Assembly: GCA_900302705.1 (NCBI GenBank)
Contig: OUUY01000108.1
Coordinates: forward strand, 1-55,734
Direction of reading: 5' to 3'
DNA from: Candidatus Sulfobium mesophilum
GTDB lineage: Bacteria; Nitrospirota; Thermodesulfovibrionia; Thermodesulfovibrionales; UBA6898
DNA length: 55,734 nt
Shown here: piece by piece, positions 22,726 through 31,394 of the stretch
Layout: every line of letters starts with the position of its first letter
How positions within the stretch are numbered: position 1 is the stretch's first letter
Translations under genes and position numbers: made by a program
The notes under the pieces: model-generated
Told to the model about the DNA's origin: nothing
Database searches by the model: none
The model's input: the letters and a program-made list of their open reading frames with translations, nothing else

Positions 22726-23596
22726 GTCCTTCCTCCAGCTTCAGGACCTCTTCAAGCGCCCTGATCGCAACTTCAATCTGAGAATCATCAGGCTCTCTCG
22801 TCGTAAGCCGCTGAAGAAGCAGACCAGGCTGGATCATAAAGCTAATGAAAGGGTTGTCCTTCATCTTTGCGGAAAACTTCAGCAGTTCGAAGGAAGTGCC
22901 GGCTATGACGGGAACAAAGAATATCCTGGCAAGAAACTTATAGATAAAAGGCCAGTGCTGGGGGATGAATGAAAAAATGAGGATGCTCACTACCATTACG
23001 ATCATAAGGAAGCTTGTCCCGCAGCGCGGATGGAGAGGGCTATACTTCCTTGCGTTTTCGACCGTCAGTACCTCGCCTTCTTCATAGGCATGGATGACCT
23101 TATGCTCAGCGCCATGATACATAAATATCCTTGCCATCTCCTTCCAGACCCCGATCAAAACCACATAAACCAAAAAGATAAAGACCCTCACGACTCCGTC
23201 AGTAAGATTAAAGAGTATCGAATTCTTCGATATCCCGTGGAAAACCAGCCCAAGCAGCTTCGTAGCATACAAAGGCAGCAGAATAAAGAGTCCTATCCCG
23301 AGCACGATTGAAAATATAATGGTAAGAGTGATAGAGAGTTTGCTCAGATTCTCCTGGCTCTCCTCACTATATGCCTTGTTCGCTGAAAACTCGATCGCCT
23401 TTATCCCAAGTGCAAGCGCCTGAAAGAGGGCGACAACGCCTCTTACCATCGGGAGTTTCAAGGCACGAGGAAGTTTGGCAAGCCTTTCACCTTTAAGATG
23501 AATCATGCCGCCCTGGTCCCTTACCGCAACCGTCCAGTTTTCAGCTGACTTCATCATGACGCCCTCGATAACGGCCTGTCCGCCCACATTCTTCAT
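22718..23596 (-). CDS. DUF1385 family membrane protein
   Basis: 292 residues. The N terminus [13 protein letters not shown] and the centre [14 protein letters not shown] and HPRCGTSFL are the signature blocks of DUF1385 (YqhQ-like). Four to five membrane helices span about 100-125, 130-165, 195-240. The conserved His/Glu/Cys cluster faces one side and could bind metal. No biochemical role is established. The family often sits next to prfA, as here. ATG start with GAGG 9 bases upstream; overlaps prfA by 8 bp. Confidence 0.92.
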   Translation of the reverse strand: MKNVGGQAVIEGVMMKSAENWTVAVRDQGGMIHLKGERLAKLPRALKLPMVRGVVALFQALALGIKAIEFSANKAYSEESQENLSKLSITLTIIFSIVLGIGLFILLPLYATKLLGLVFHGISKNSILFNLTDGVVRVFIFLVYVVLIGVWKEMARIFMYHGAEHKVIHAYEEGEVLTVENARKYSPLHPRCGTSFLMIVMVVSILIFSFIPQHWPFIYKFLARIFFVPVIAGTSFELLKFSAKMKDNPFISFMIQPGLLLQRLTTREPDDSQIEVAIRALEEVLKLEEGHA

Positions 23597-23633
23597 GCTA
23601 AATACCTCACTTTTTTTCTCATATGCGAAAAGA

Positions 23634-23668
23634 CAGAAAAAAACAGGAAACCTGAGTGGTTTCCTGTT
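23634..23668 (-). terminator. Rho-independent terminator after rpmE
   Basis: Minus strand: AACAGGAAACC-ACTCA-GGTTTCCTGTT, an 11-bp perfect stem, followed at once by TTTTTTTC. It lies 25 bp past the rpmE stop and separates rpmE from the DUF1385-prfA operon. Confidence 0.93.
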
Positions 23669-23692
23669 CGATGCTCCTGCCTTACAGCCTAT

Positions 23693-23893
23693 CTACTTCT
23701 TGGCGTATTTCTTCTTAAACTTCTCCACCCTGCCCTCGGTATCCATGATCTTCTGCTTTCCCGTATAAAAGGGATGGCACTTGGAGCAGATGTCGAGATG
23801 TATTTCTTTCCTGGTAGATCTTGTAGTAAAGGCCTCGCCGCAGGCGCAGCTCACCTTAACTTCCTTATATTCCGGATGAATTCCTGCCTTCAA
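23693..23893 (-). CDS. rpmE: 50S ribosomal protein L31, zinc-binding type
   Basis: 66 residues. [24 protein letters not shown] and [13 protein letters not shown] are diagnostic of L31. The cysteines (CxC and CxxC) show that this is the zinc-containing form. The start is TTG with AGGAGG six bases before it. It is closed by its own terminator. Confidence 0.97.
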   Translation of the reverse strand: MKAGIHPEYKEVKVSCACGEAFTTRSTRKEIHLDICSKCHPFYTGKQKIMDTEGRVEKFKKKYAKK

Positions 23894-24013
23894 TTTCGTC
23901 CTCCTGAAATTAGATATTGAAATTTTAATAGATTTGGACTCCTTTTGGCAACACCTTTACGAAAGCACATGAATTATAAGGCTTTGTTCTTCTGTCGGTA
24001 TCTATAAAATGCG

Positions 24014-24042
24014 TTGCTTCTTTCTTTGCCTGGTCTTACACT
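24014..24042 (+). promoter_or_regulatory. Promoter of the M28 peptidase gene, leaderless layout
   Basis: TTGCTT, 17 bases, TACACT; the ATG begins 6 bases after the -10 box. No Shine-Dalgarno sequence lies between them. Confidence 0.45.
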
Positions 24043-24048
24043 ATTTGC

Positions 24049-24912
24049 ATGAAAAAGATCGAGTCGGGACTGAGGGATACTGTATCTTATCTATCTGAAA
24101 AAATCGGGGAAAGGAGTTATCTCAGAACAGGAAAACTCGCCCTTGCTGCTGATTTTATAGAAAAGAAACTGATTTCTTTCGGATGTTCAACACAAAAACA
24201 GGAGGTTCCCTATAAGAATAATATCTATTTCAATATTTGCTCCGAGGTGAAGGGGACCGGGGTTTCTGACAGTGGCATTATCGTTATAGGCGCTCACTAC
24301 GACAGCGTTGTCGGGACCCCTGGCGCAGACGATAACGCCAGCGGAGTGGCCGGCCTGCTCGAACTTGCCCGCCTGACATCGGAAAACCCTCTAAATAGAA
24401 CAATCCGTTTTGTGGCGTTCACCCTTGAAGAGCCTCCCGCGTTTATGACCAGTCGCATGGGCAGCTATGTATACGCAGAGAGCCTCAGGGATGAGGGCGT
24501 TAAGGTTCACGGCATGATATCACTGGAAATGCTCGGCTATTTCTGCGATATAGAAGGCTGTCAACTCTATCCTTCCTCGATCTTTTCGCTTTTTTACCCC
24601 AAAAAAGGGGATTTCATCTCTTTCGTCGGCAACCTCTCCTCACGCGCCTTCACCCGCGAGGTAGAGAAGGCCTTCAGGGAAGTTTCCTCATTTCCGGTGG
24701 AGTCCCTGAGTGCCCCTTCATTAATTCCAGGTGTAGATTTTTCAGACCACCGGAGTTTTTGGAAATTCGGATTTCGGGCCTTCATGATTACTGATACGGC
24801 TTTTTACCGGAACCCAAATTATCACTCCCCGGGAGATACTGCCGGAACGCTCAACTACGAAAAGTTAGCCGAAGTTGTAGAGGGGCTATATAAGGCACTA
24901 AGAAACATATAA
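24049..24912 (+). CDS. M28-family zinc aminopeptidase
   Basis: 287 residues. Metal and catalytic motifs of the M28 fold are present in order: GAHYDSV (His, then Asp), GADDNASG (bridging Asp), LEEPP (catalytic Glu plus metal Glu region), SLEML, and NYHSPGDT (last His). No signal peptide is visible, so it should be cytoplasmic, unlike many secreted M28 enzymes. It probably trims peptides from the N terminus; glutaminyl cyclase-like activity is a less likely alternative. A promoter places the transcription start at or next to the ATG. Confidence 0.88.
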   Translation: MKKIESGLRDTVSYLSEKIGERSYLRTGKLALAADFIEKKLISFGCSTQKQEVPYKNNIYFNICSEVKGTGVSDSGIIVIGAHYDSVVGTPGADDNASGVAGLLELARLTSENPLNRTIRFVAFTLEEPPAFMTSRMGSYVYAESLRDEGVKVHGMISLEMLGYFCDIEGCQLYPSSIFSLFYPKKGDFISFVGNLSSRAFTREVEKAFREVSSFPVESLSAPSLIPGVDFSDHRSFWKFGFRAFMITDTAFYRNPNYHSPGDTAGTLNYEKLAEVVEGLYKALRNI

Positions 24913-25086
24913 ATAACAATATCTCAAAATCAATTCTTACTCAAAAAACTGCCTTATTCGCAATCCGAAGGCTCTTGGGTGTCAGGAACCTTCTGAAAAA
25001 CAAAGAAAAATTCCGGACAAGCCGAAATGACGCCTATGGGGGTTGATAAATATTTTGATTATGAAATAGGTTCTAGTAAACAGAAA

Positions 25087-25239
25087 TCAAACGTCGCTGG
25101 GATATGTGGGAAAAAACTTTATCTGCGCCGCCTTTGTAAGGCTTTTTAATCAGCATCAGGATATGTTTTCTGTCGAAGGCCCAGATAACATGAAGGCCAA
25201 ATCGCGACATTATAAAGTTTTTTGCAAAATGTGCCAGCG
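25087..25239 (-). mobile_element. MITE-like element, copy 2
   Basis: Inverted relative to copy 1 at 21315-21479. Its minus strand shows the same order: CGCTGGCACATTTTGC, AAAAAACTTTATAATGTCGC, then TTACAAAGGCGGCGCAGATA, TTTTTTCCCACATATCCC and AGCGACGTTTGA. Outer ends TCGCTGG are inverted repeats of each other. It occupies the middle of the 368-bp gap 24913-25280, in which I see no other gene. Confidence 0.72.
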
Positions 25240-25280
25240 AGTGAATCACTCCGCTTCGAGACGAAGTGTTATAATTCCAC

Positions 25281-26582
25281 ATGCGTTTCATTGCCGACCT
25301 GCACATCCATTCAAGATATTCCAGGGCAACGAGCAAAGATATGTCGCCCGAGACTCTCTGGAGATGGGCTCAACTAAAAGGGATTGCAGTAATCGGCACA
25401 GGAGACTTCACCCATCCTCTGTGGCTCAGGGAGCTAAAAGAGAAAACAGAACCGGCAGACTGCGGCCTTCTGACATTAAAGAAAAGATTTTGCAATAAAG
25501 ACATCCCCGCATCCTGTAAGGCAGATGTTTTCTTCCTCCTCACAGCGGAGATAAGCTGCATTTACAGAAAAAACGATAAGACCCGGAAGATACATGCGAT
25601 TGTGCTGTCACCCTCTTTCGAGGACGCAGAGCGGATCGACCATGTTCTTTCGAGGGTAGGTAATCTTTCTTCAGACGGACGGCCTATTCTTGGCCTGGAC
25701 GCCAAGGATCTGCTCAATATCGTGCTGGATTCTTCGCCTTCCTCTGTCTTGGTTCCTGCTCATGCATGGACCCCTCATTTTTCAGTCTTCGGGGCTGCCT
25801 CGGGCTTTGACTCCCTCGATGAGTGCTTTGAAGAACTGACCCCGCACATTTATGCCATAGAGACAGGGTTATCATCGGACCCTGCAATGAACTGGAGGCT
25901 CTCCTCATTGGACGGACTCACCCTCATATCCAACTCCGATGCCCATTCCCCCTTGAAAATCGGGCGGGAGGCCACAATCTTCGATACCGGCCTTTCCTAC
26001 GGGGACATCCGTGAGTCGATACGGACAGGAAAGGGGCTACAAGGCACCATAGAATTCTTCCCGGAGGAAGGGAAATACCATTATGATGGACACAGGTCCT
26101 GTGCCTCACGTCTTCTGCCGAAGGAGACAATTATTCGCGGCGGCCTCTGTCCTGTATGCGGAAAGCGGGTAACAATCGGGGTAATGCACAGGGTAGAAAG
26201 ACTTGCGGACAGGGAGGAAGGGTTCAGACCCGAAGGAGCACTGCCATTCCATTCGGTCATTCCGCTTCACGAGATTATTGCAGAGACGCTTAAGGTCGGC
26301 GCTTACAGTAGGACGGTAAGAGATGAGTATGAAAAGGTCATAGGCAAACTCGGCAATGAGCTGAAAGTCCTTTTGGACGTCCCCCTCGAAGATATCGGCG
26401 CCGCCGGCCATACCCGCCTCATGCAGGCAATAGAAAAGATGCGTAAAGGAGAGGTTTCTATCTCCCCCGGATTTGATGGAGAATACGGCAAGATAAAGAT
26501 ATTCGACGAGGCTAATTATCTGCCGGTTAGCAGCTCAGGCGTAGTATCGTCTGGAAGGTTTCTTGAAAAAAGAAACCAGTAA
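25281..26582 (+). CDS. Endonuclease Q-like PHP-domain DNA repair nuclease
   Basis: 433 residues. The PHP domain starts at once (FIADLHIHSRYSRATS) and carries the metal motifs GTGDFTHP, LTAEISCIY, PAHAWTPHFSVFG and SNSDAHSP. The C-terminal zinc region YHYDGHRSCASR...GLCPVCGKRVTIGVMHRVERLADR is diagnostic of EndoQ (TIGR00375 group). EndoQ cuts 5' of deaminated bases (hypoxanthine, uracil, xanthine) and AP sites. A TATAAT lies 5 bases before the ATG and there is no Shine-Dalgarno. The 3' end overlaps the convergent rhomboid gene by 48 bp. Confidence 0.88.
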   Translation: MRFIADLHIHSRYSRATSKDMSPETLWRWAQLKGIAVIGTGDFTHPLWLRELKEKTEPADCGLLTLKKRFCNKDIPASCKADVFFLLTAEISCIYRKNDKTRKIHAIVLSPSFEDAERIDHVLSRVGNLSSDGRPILGLDAKDLLNIVLDSSPSSVLVPAHAWTPHFSVFGAASGFDSLDECFEELTPHIYAIETGLSSDPAMNWRLSSLDGLTLISNSDAHSPLKIGREATIFDTGLSYGDIRESIRTGKGLQGTIEFFPEEGKYHYDGHRSCASRLLPKETIIRGGLCPVCGKRVTIGVMHRVERLADREEGFRPEGALPFHSVIPLHEIIAETLKVGAYSRTVRDEYEKVIGKLGNELKVLLDVPLEDIGAAGHTRLMQAIEKMRKGEVSISPGFDGEYGKIKIFDEANYLPVSSSGVVSSGRFLEKRNQ

Positions 26583-27218
26583 AACCCCGGCTACAAATCC
26601 GCCAATATGACCCCACCAGGCAACCCCTCCCCCGGAGGATGGCAATACCTGTGCGACAGTTCCTGAAAATAACTGTAGCAGAAACCACCACCCGAGAAAC
26701 AACACTGCCGGCACCTCTATAAGCCATGGGATTATAAATATCGGGATGAACGTCAGGATCCTCGCCCTTGGGAAAAGCACATAGTATGCCCCCATAACTC
26801 CGGCTATAGCGCCTGACGCGCCAATGACAGGCGTATCCGACCGGGGACTGAAGTAAATATAGAACATGCTTGCCAGTATCCCTGTTATCAGATAAAACAG
26901 AAGGAACCTGCTGTGCCCCATGCGGTCCTCGACCTTGCTGCCGAATATCCTGAGAAACCACATATTGCCAAGAAAATGCAGCCATCCTCCATGCAGAAAC
27001 ATTGTTGTCAGAAACGACAGGTAATCCAGAAGCGGCAGACCGTGGCGGTGACGCCTTGTATACTCAACAGGGACTATGCCGAAATAATATGTGAACTCCT
27101 CAAGCAAATCCTGCGGCAAGGTGGTCTCAAAAAGAAAGACAACCCCGCACAAAATTATGAGAGTCCAGGTTGTCGAAGGGAATTTTCTGTTCGGTACAGT
27201 GTCTCGGATCGGGAACAT
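26535..27218 (-). CDS. Rhomboid-family intramembrane serine protease
   Basis: 227 residues and six to seven membrane helices. The nucleophile motif is GASGAIAG and the catalytic His lies in WWGHIGGFVAG. The oxyanion-side HGGWLHFLGNMWFL (with Asn) is also present, so the enzyme should be active. It cuts membrane proteins within or near their helices; its substrate here is unknown. It converges on, and overlaps, the EndoQ-like gene. Confidence 0.93.
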   Translation of the reverse strand: MFPIRDTVPNRKFPSTTWTLIILCGVVFLFETTLPQDLLEEFTYYFGIVPVEYTRRHRHGLPLLDYLSFLTTMFLHGGWLHFLGNMWFLRIFGSKVEDRMGHSRFLLFYLITGILASMFYIYFSPRSDTPVIGASGAIAGVMGAYYVLFPRARILTFIPIFIIPWLIEVPAVLFLGWWFLLQLFSGTVAQVLPSSGGGVAWWGHIGGFVAGVLLVSFFKKPSRRYYA

Positions 27219-27282
27219 GCCGGATTATCCCTGAAAGTATCAGCCGCTTACTATTACCCGTCAGTCTATCCCGTGAGAAACA

Positions 27283-27834
27283 TTATTGCTTCAGGATGCT
27301 GTCCAGGATTTCGTTAAGATTATTGCAGAGTCTGAAACCGTTCCCGCTATATGCCTTGTTCCACGGGAATAATAAACCTGCAGCCAACGCCCCAAGTTCA
27401 ACAGCTTTCTCTAAAACCTGAGGAGCATCATCCACCACGACTTTGGTCGATACGCTGAACAAATCGGTTTTATGATGCGAAAGGTGGAGGTCATCAAATA
27501 CAAGGCCATGCCTCTTTAGCCACCTTTCAGTCGGTTTTCTGTGATCGGGGGATCTGTGGCTTGCTATCGTAATATGGTAGCCGTTTTGCTTCAATGCGGA
27601 GAGAAAACCTGCGGCTTCGAAGTATGGTTGATACTTTTCGCTGTCCTGATTTGCGTGAATGGTATCAATCGCCATGTTGAAATCTTGCTCTGAGCAGTAT
27701 CCCTCCCATATGTCCCAGCGGGTCCAGTTATCCGTGGTCGGGAAGTTGGGATTTACCTTTATCAGTTCCTCGTAAAAGGCATCGCAAAACTGCCACAGCG
27801 TGTTATCTATGTCTATGATTGCGGTTTTGTCCAT
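27283..27834 (-). CDS. HAD-superfamily hydrolase, 5'-nucleotidase-like
   Basis: 183 residues. HAD motif I is DIDNTLW (nucleophile Asp8, acid Asp10), motif II is TIASHRS, and motif IV is VVDDAP. The small helical cap resembles the 5'(3')-deoxyribonucleotidase (NT5C) group. Likely a cytoplasmic phosphatase of a nucleotide or other small phosphate ester. A TATAAT on the minus strand ends 13 bases before the ATG, leaving a very short leader. Confidence 0.82.
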   Translation of the reverse strand: MDKTAIIDIDNTLWQFCDAFYEELIKVNPNFPTTDNWTRWDIWEGYCSEQDFNMAIDTIHANQDSEKYQPYFEAAGFLSALKQNGYHITIASHRSPDHRKPTERWLKRHGLVFDDLHLSHHKTDLFSVSTKVVVDDAPQVLEKAVELGALAAGLLFPWNKAYSGNGFRLCNNLNEILDSILKQ

Positions 27835-28041
27835 TTGTGCTTCGGATATTATAACCCACTGTGGAGAAGTTAAATAGTTGCTGATACAGCCCTGGCGCTT
27901 TTTGTTCTGCAGAGGAATGTCTGTACCGGTGGATTCCGCACAAGCCAGGCTGGATTACCGATCACAGCGACCATGAAAGCGAGTATTTTGGCCATAAAAT
28001 TTTTCTTTTGTTATTATAATTTCGGCAGAGAGGAGATTGAA

Positions 28042-28080
28042 GTGTCAACTAATATTGTATGCGGATGGAGGAAAAAATGA
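28042..28080 (+). CDS. Possible 12-residue leader peptide
   Basis: A GTG preceded by AGGAG (6-base spacing) opens a 12-codon frame (MSTNIVCGWRKK). Its TGA overlaps the ATG of the next gene as ATGA. That layout allows translational coupling, but such short frames also arise by chance. Confidence 0.3.
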   Translation: MSTNIVCGWRKK

Positions 28081-28361
28081 AGACATGTTCACTCTGCGGC
28101 AAGCAGGTAGAGGTTGACAAATATTTTTCCCGTAAGTCCGTATGTCCCAAATGCGGTGGTGATCTTCATATATGTATGAACTGCAGGTTCTTTTCAGAGA
28201 GGGCGCATAACAAGTGCAGCGAGCCTAAGGCAGATTTCCAGAGGACAAGGGACAAGGCTAATTTCTGCGATTACTTCAGTTTCGCCGAAAGGGAGGCTTC
28301 CTCTTCAGATGCGGCTAAGTCCGATGCGATCAAAAGACTGGAGGACCTGTTTAAGAAATAA
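28077..28361 (+). CDS. Small zinc-ribbon protein
   Basis: 94 residues from MKTCSLCGKQVEV, chosen because GGAGG lies exactly 5 bases upstream. Cysteines: CSLC and CPKC (a zinc ribbon), CMNC, CSEP and FCDYF. The C-terminal third is acidic and helical. The middle part NCRFFSERAHNKCSEP...NFCDYF is a pattern I have seen in uncharacterised short proteins of deltaproteobacteria and Nitrospirota. Function unknown; metal or nucleic-acid binding is possible. Confidence 0.8.
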   Translation: MKTCSLCGKQVEVDKYFSRKSVCPKCGGDLHICMNCRFFSERAHNKCSEPKADFQRTRDKANFCDYFSFAEREASSSDAAKSDAIKRLEDLFKK

Positions 28362-28489
28362 GCTCTTTGGGGGATCTCCGGGGATAAGATCGGCCGAATG
28401 CAGAAGATGACTAATACCGTATATCCGGGGCTCCCGCCCCGCAGCCCGATCACCTTTCTTGCCACCCCGGAAAGGTAATCCAAAGAAGG

Positions 28490-28620
28490 GCGCCCCGCGA
28501 AAATTTCGTAACAGCGCTCGGTCATCCTCGGTACATTTCGGGAACTCGCCCTTCGGGACTCAGACAGCCCGAAATGTTTCACCCTCGGACTCGGTCGCCC
28601 GCCTGAAATTTTCGGAGGGG
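28490..28620. repeat. Complex inverted-repeat region between genes
   Basis: The 305-bp gap 28362-28666 has no gene. It contains perfect 10-bp arms ACATTTCGGG (28533-28542) and CCCGAAATGT (28568-28577) around a CCC-TTC-GGG mini-hairpin, and flanking AAATTTCG / CTGAAATTTTCGG pieces. It looks like a decayed palindromic repeat element rather than a terminator. Confidence 0.5.
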
Positions 28621-28666
28621 CTCATAGAGCCTTGTCACAGGGAGCAGATCAAAGAGTAAAACCTAT

Positions 28667-29686
28667 TCATCTAAAAATCAGCACGAGTGCATATAGGAGA
28701 TAAAGACCACCGGAAAAGAGCATAGTAATTGGGGTAACCCGTTTGTTGATCAGTATCGTTGCCAGGAGAACGAGGGATGAGGTAATGGCTATCAAGGCGG
28801 ATAAAAGCGCCATGCCCGTTATTTTCCAGTCAGTGAAAATAAGCCCTACTGAAACGGGGAATGTCGACTGAAAAACCATTGCGCCCGTGATGTTTCCCAC
28901 CGCAAGCGTGTCCCTTCCCTTCCATGTCCATGTTACACTGTTGAATTTCTCCGGCAGTTCAGTCGCCACGGGGGCAAGAAGGAGCGCAAACAGGAGAGGA
29001 TCCATCCCGAATTTTAACGACACCGCCTCAAGACTCCTTACAAAGATATGGGCCCCCTCAACCATAATAGCAAGAGATATAAAAACCTGAAGAAGTATTA
29101 ACCCAAGAGGTGGGGAATCGCCCCCGGCAGACCCCCTGAGCCATTTTACCGGTTTCCAGAAATACATCTCGTCCGCGTGCTCAAGCCCTCCGCTTTCACC
29201 CCTGAACGTCATCCACGCGTAAAGCGAATAACCGGCTAAAAGGGCTATCGTCAAAGGAACAGTTGAAGTCCTGCCGGCAACAATCGGCAGAAGCACAGCA
29301 GTCGAATACATGATGAGAAAGAAAGACACGTCCCGTTTGACCGAATGAAGCTCGACACGAAGCTCAAATTTCCTTTTCCGGCCTATGGCGGCAACCAAAG
29401 CAGTAAGCCCTACCAGGAAGAAGGCAAGCGTTGAGAGCATAAAAGGCGCCCCCAGTATCGCGCCTACCCCAATCTCCTTGGCAGAATGCCCCCCGTACAT
29501 AAAGATTGCTACAATGGGAAGGATAGTCTCCGGAAGGGCAGTGCCGACGGCCGCCAAAAGACTGCCCACAACCGCCTGGGAAAAAGAAAACCGCCTGCCT
29601 ATGGTCTCTATGCCGTTGGTGAAAAATTCGGCCGCGACAAGGATGACAAGGAGACCAAACAGAAGCAGCGCAAAACGTACAATCAT
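28667..29686 (-). CDS. Sodium/calcium exchanger-family (CaCA) transporter
   Basis: 339 residues from MIVRFALLLFG. I prefer this start because its ATG shares one base with the stop of the universal stress protein gene (TGATG). About ten membrane helices. The two alpha repeats carry GTALPETILPI and APVATELPEKFNS, the ion-binding motifs of YrbG/CaCA exchangers. Likely proton- or sodium-driven cation efflux at the inner membrane. Cotranscribed with the universal stress protein. Confidence 0.9.
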   Translation of the reverse strand: MIVRFALLLFGLLVILVAAEFFTNGIETIGRRFSFSQAVVGSLLAAVGTALPETILPIVAIFMYGGHSAKEIGVGAILGAPFMLSTLAFFLVGLTALVAAIGRKRKFELRVELHSVKRDVSFFLIMYSTAVLLPIVAGRTSTVPLTIALLAGYSLYAWMTFRGESGGLEHADEMYFWKPVKWLRGSAGGDSPPLGLILLQVFISLAIMVEGAHIFVRSLEAVSLKFGMDPLLFALLLAPVATELPEKFNSVTWTWKGRDTLAVGNITGAMVFQSTFPVSVGLIFTDWKITGMALLSALIAITSSLVLLATILINKRVTPITMLFSGGLYLLYALVLIFR

Positions 29687-30558
29687 CAGTGGACAATGAG
29701 GACAGGGCAAGGTGATGTTTTCAGTACAGCTTCGGTCGTGCCTCCTATGAGGACGCTCTCAACATACGAAAGACCTCTTGCACCGATGACAATTAGATCA
29801 TGCTTTCCTTCCTCCGCTATGGAAGATATTACCTCACCGGGATGCCCCTCAAAAATCTCCCCCTTTTCCACGATTCCCTGCACCCTGCAGAAGGCGGTAA
29901 GTTTCGACTCCGCCTCAGAGCGCATACCGGCATCGAACGCAATCCTCTCCGTCTCCGGAAGTTGCCTCCAGAAAAACCCTTCTTTCTTAACACGATGGGT
30001 AGGTATTACATGGACAAGCCGCATGTGAGCCGAAAAAAGAGACGCATACTGTCTCGCAGCGGCAATCGCTTTTTTCGAGTTCTCTGAAAAATCAATGGGA
30101 CAAAGTATGCTTTTAACACCGGCTGAACCAATGGAAGCCTCTGAGGCGATTTTTCCCTTTACCACAAGAACAGGCATCTTCATGGACTTAATGAGTCGTT
30201 CCGAACTGCTGGGCCTGACGAGATGAGATTTATAGCCTATAACCATCAGCGAGGGAGGAGTCTCTTCCATGACCTTCATAAAGGACTCATGGAGACGCCC
30301 AAGAATAATTTCGTATTCCGCATCCACTCCGGCTTCCCGCAGGCGGGTACCCCATACAGCCACTTCTTTCTCTCCTCTTTTCTTCTCCTCCTCGATATAT
30401 GCCAGAAGGTATGAAGGAGGGGTCAGGAGATAGTCCATCACATAGAGAAGCCTCACTTTGGAATGCGTCGCGGTGGCAAACAAGGCGGCGTAAGAGACGA
30501 CCTGTATTGTCTCGGGGCTGAGATCTATCCCTGCAACGAGCCGGGGCTGTCCGTTCAC
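29686..30558 (-). CDS. Tandem universal stress protein
   Basis: 290 residues with two UspA domains (6-135 and 150-290). The second has the ATP-binding motif GARGLSYVESVLIGGTTE; the first is degenerate (GYKSHLVRPSSSERL). Cytoplasmic. GTG start. The gene is overlapped at its start by a 37-residue small ORF (GTGA) and at its end by the cation exchanger (TGATG), so three products would be coupled. Confidence 0.92.
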   Translation of the reverse strand: MNGQPRLVAGIDLSPETIQVVSYAALFATATHSKVRLLYVMDYLLTPPSYLLAYIEEEKKRGEKEVAVWGTRLREAGVDAEYEIILGRLHESFMKVMEETPPSLMVIGYKSHLVRPSSSERLIKSMKMPVLVVKGKIASEASIGSAGVKSILCPIDFSENSKKAIAAARQYASLFSAHMRLVHVIPTHRVKKEGFFWRQLPETERIAFDAGMRSEAESKLTAFCRVQGIVEKGEIFEGHPGEVISSIAEEGKHDLIVIGARGLSYVESVLIGGTTEAVLKTSPCPVLIVH

Positions 30559-30668
30559 TTAGCGTCCTCCATACTCTTCATGAGAGGAGTCTCCGCTTTG
30601 ACTAGCCTGTTTGCGCCATAACTGCGGGCCTCTGAATCAGCAAAGATTATCATTGATACGACCAGCAT
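30555..30668 (-). CDS. 37-residue small protein coupled to the universal stress protein
   Basis: ATG with a perfect AGGAGGAG six bases upstream. The product is a hydrophobic start (MLVVSMIIFADSE) and a basic/polar tail ending MKSMEDAK. Its TGA overlaps the GTG of the universal stress protein gene. It has the best ribosome binding site in this operon. No family recognised. Confidence 0.6.
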   Translation of the reverse strand: MLVVSMIIFADSEARSYGANRLVKAETPLMKSMEDAK

Positions 30669-30735
30669 TGTCTCCTCCTGTTACATGCGTGCCGACGTGA
30701 AGCAAAAAATGGGGATTCATTTCAAAATGAGACCA

Positions 30736-30770
30736 CAATAAAAGGGACAGACTTACGCCTGTCCCTTTTG
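30736..30770 (-). terminator. Rho-independent terminator after the HU gene
   Basis: Minus strand: AAAGGGACAG, 8-base loop, CTGTCCCTTT followed by TATTG. Ten perfect base pairs, 20 bp past the HU stop. Confidence 0.85.
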
Positions 30771-30789
30771 ATAACAAATAAAATATTAC

Positions 30790-31065
30790 TTATTTCTTAA
30801 CCGCGTCTTTCAAAGCCTTACCTGCGGTGAACTTCGGAGTCTTGGCGGCAGGTATATTTATAACCTGACCTGTCCTGGGATTACGACCTTTTCTGGCTTT
30901 CCTCTTGGTAACGCCGAATGTCCCGAAACCAACTATAGTAACCTTCTGCCCTTTCTTCAGCGCTGCCTTGATTGAATCCAGTGTAGCGTCGAAAGCCCTT
31001 GCAGCATCGGCCTTGCTGAGACCCGCACCAGATGCTATTTTGTCGATAAGCTCCGTTTTCGTCAT
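30790..31065 (-). CDS. HU-family nucleoid DNA-binding protein
   Basis: 91 residues from [11 protein letters not shown], chosen over an upstream ATG because GGGGGGAAG lies just before it. [21 protein letters not shown] is the HU/IHF arm signature and PxFxxGKxLKDAV the C terminus. It binds and bends DNA as a dimer. The transcript is bounded by a clear promoter and terminator. Confidence 0.96.
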   Translation of the reverse strand: MTKTELIDKIASGAGLSKADAARAFDATLDSIKAALKKGQKVTIVGFGTFGVTKRKARKGRNPRTGQVINIPAAKTPKFTAGKALKDAVKK

Positions 31066-31114
31066 GATCTTCCCCCCTTTCATTGTGTATATTACTGGAT
31101 AAAGTTCTGTGATA

Positions 31115-31143
31115 ACACTATCAAGAACTTATTATTTTGTCAA
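31115..31143 (-). promoter_or_regulatory. Sigma-70 type promoter of the HU gene
   Basis: Minus strand TTGACA, 17 bases, TAGTGT, about 50 bp before the ATG. The -35 box is perfect; the -10 keeps the three most conserved positions. The rest of the gap up to 31394 shows no gene. Confidence 0.62.
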
Positions 31144-31394
31144 GCCCAAAAACAGGACAAAAAAGGCCATGTTGGAACCTGAAATGCAATCTGCGTCTTG
31201 ACTCAAATTCCAGATATAAGGCAGATCCGCAGCCATTTCTTCAGATCCGGATAATAAGCTATAATGTGTTCAGGCAAGTTCTGGGTTCAGATAGGTATTG
31301 TGTGCCGCTGATCTGTGATGCCGGCAGTCCGGAGTTTTTAAGGGATTTTTGATAGTGTAACCAAGGCCTCGTGTAGAGTTTCCTCAGGAGTCTC

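Noticed and set aside
25073-25336. 87-residue minus-strand frame before the EndoQ-like gene
   Set aside because: It lies over the MITE-like repeat and runs into the EndoQ gene on the other strand. Its likeness to the 21.4-kb copy comes from DNA identity.
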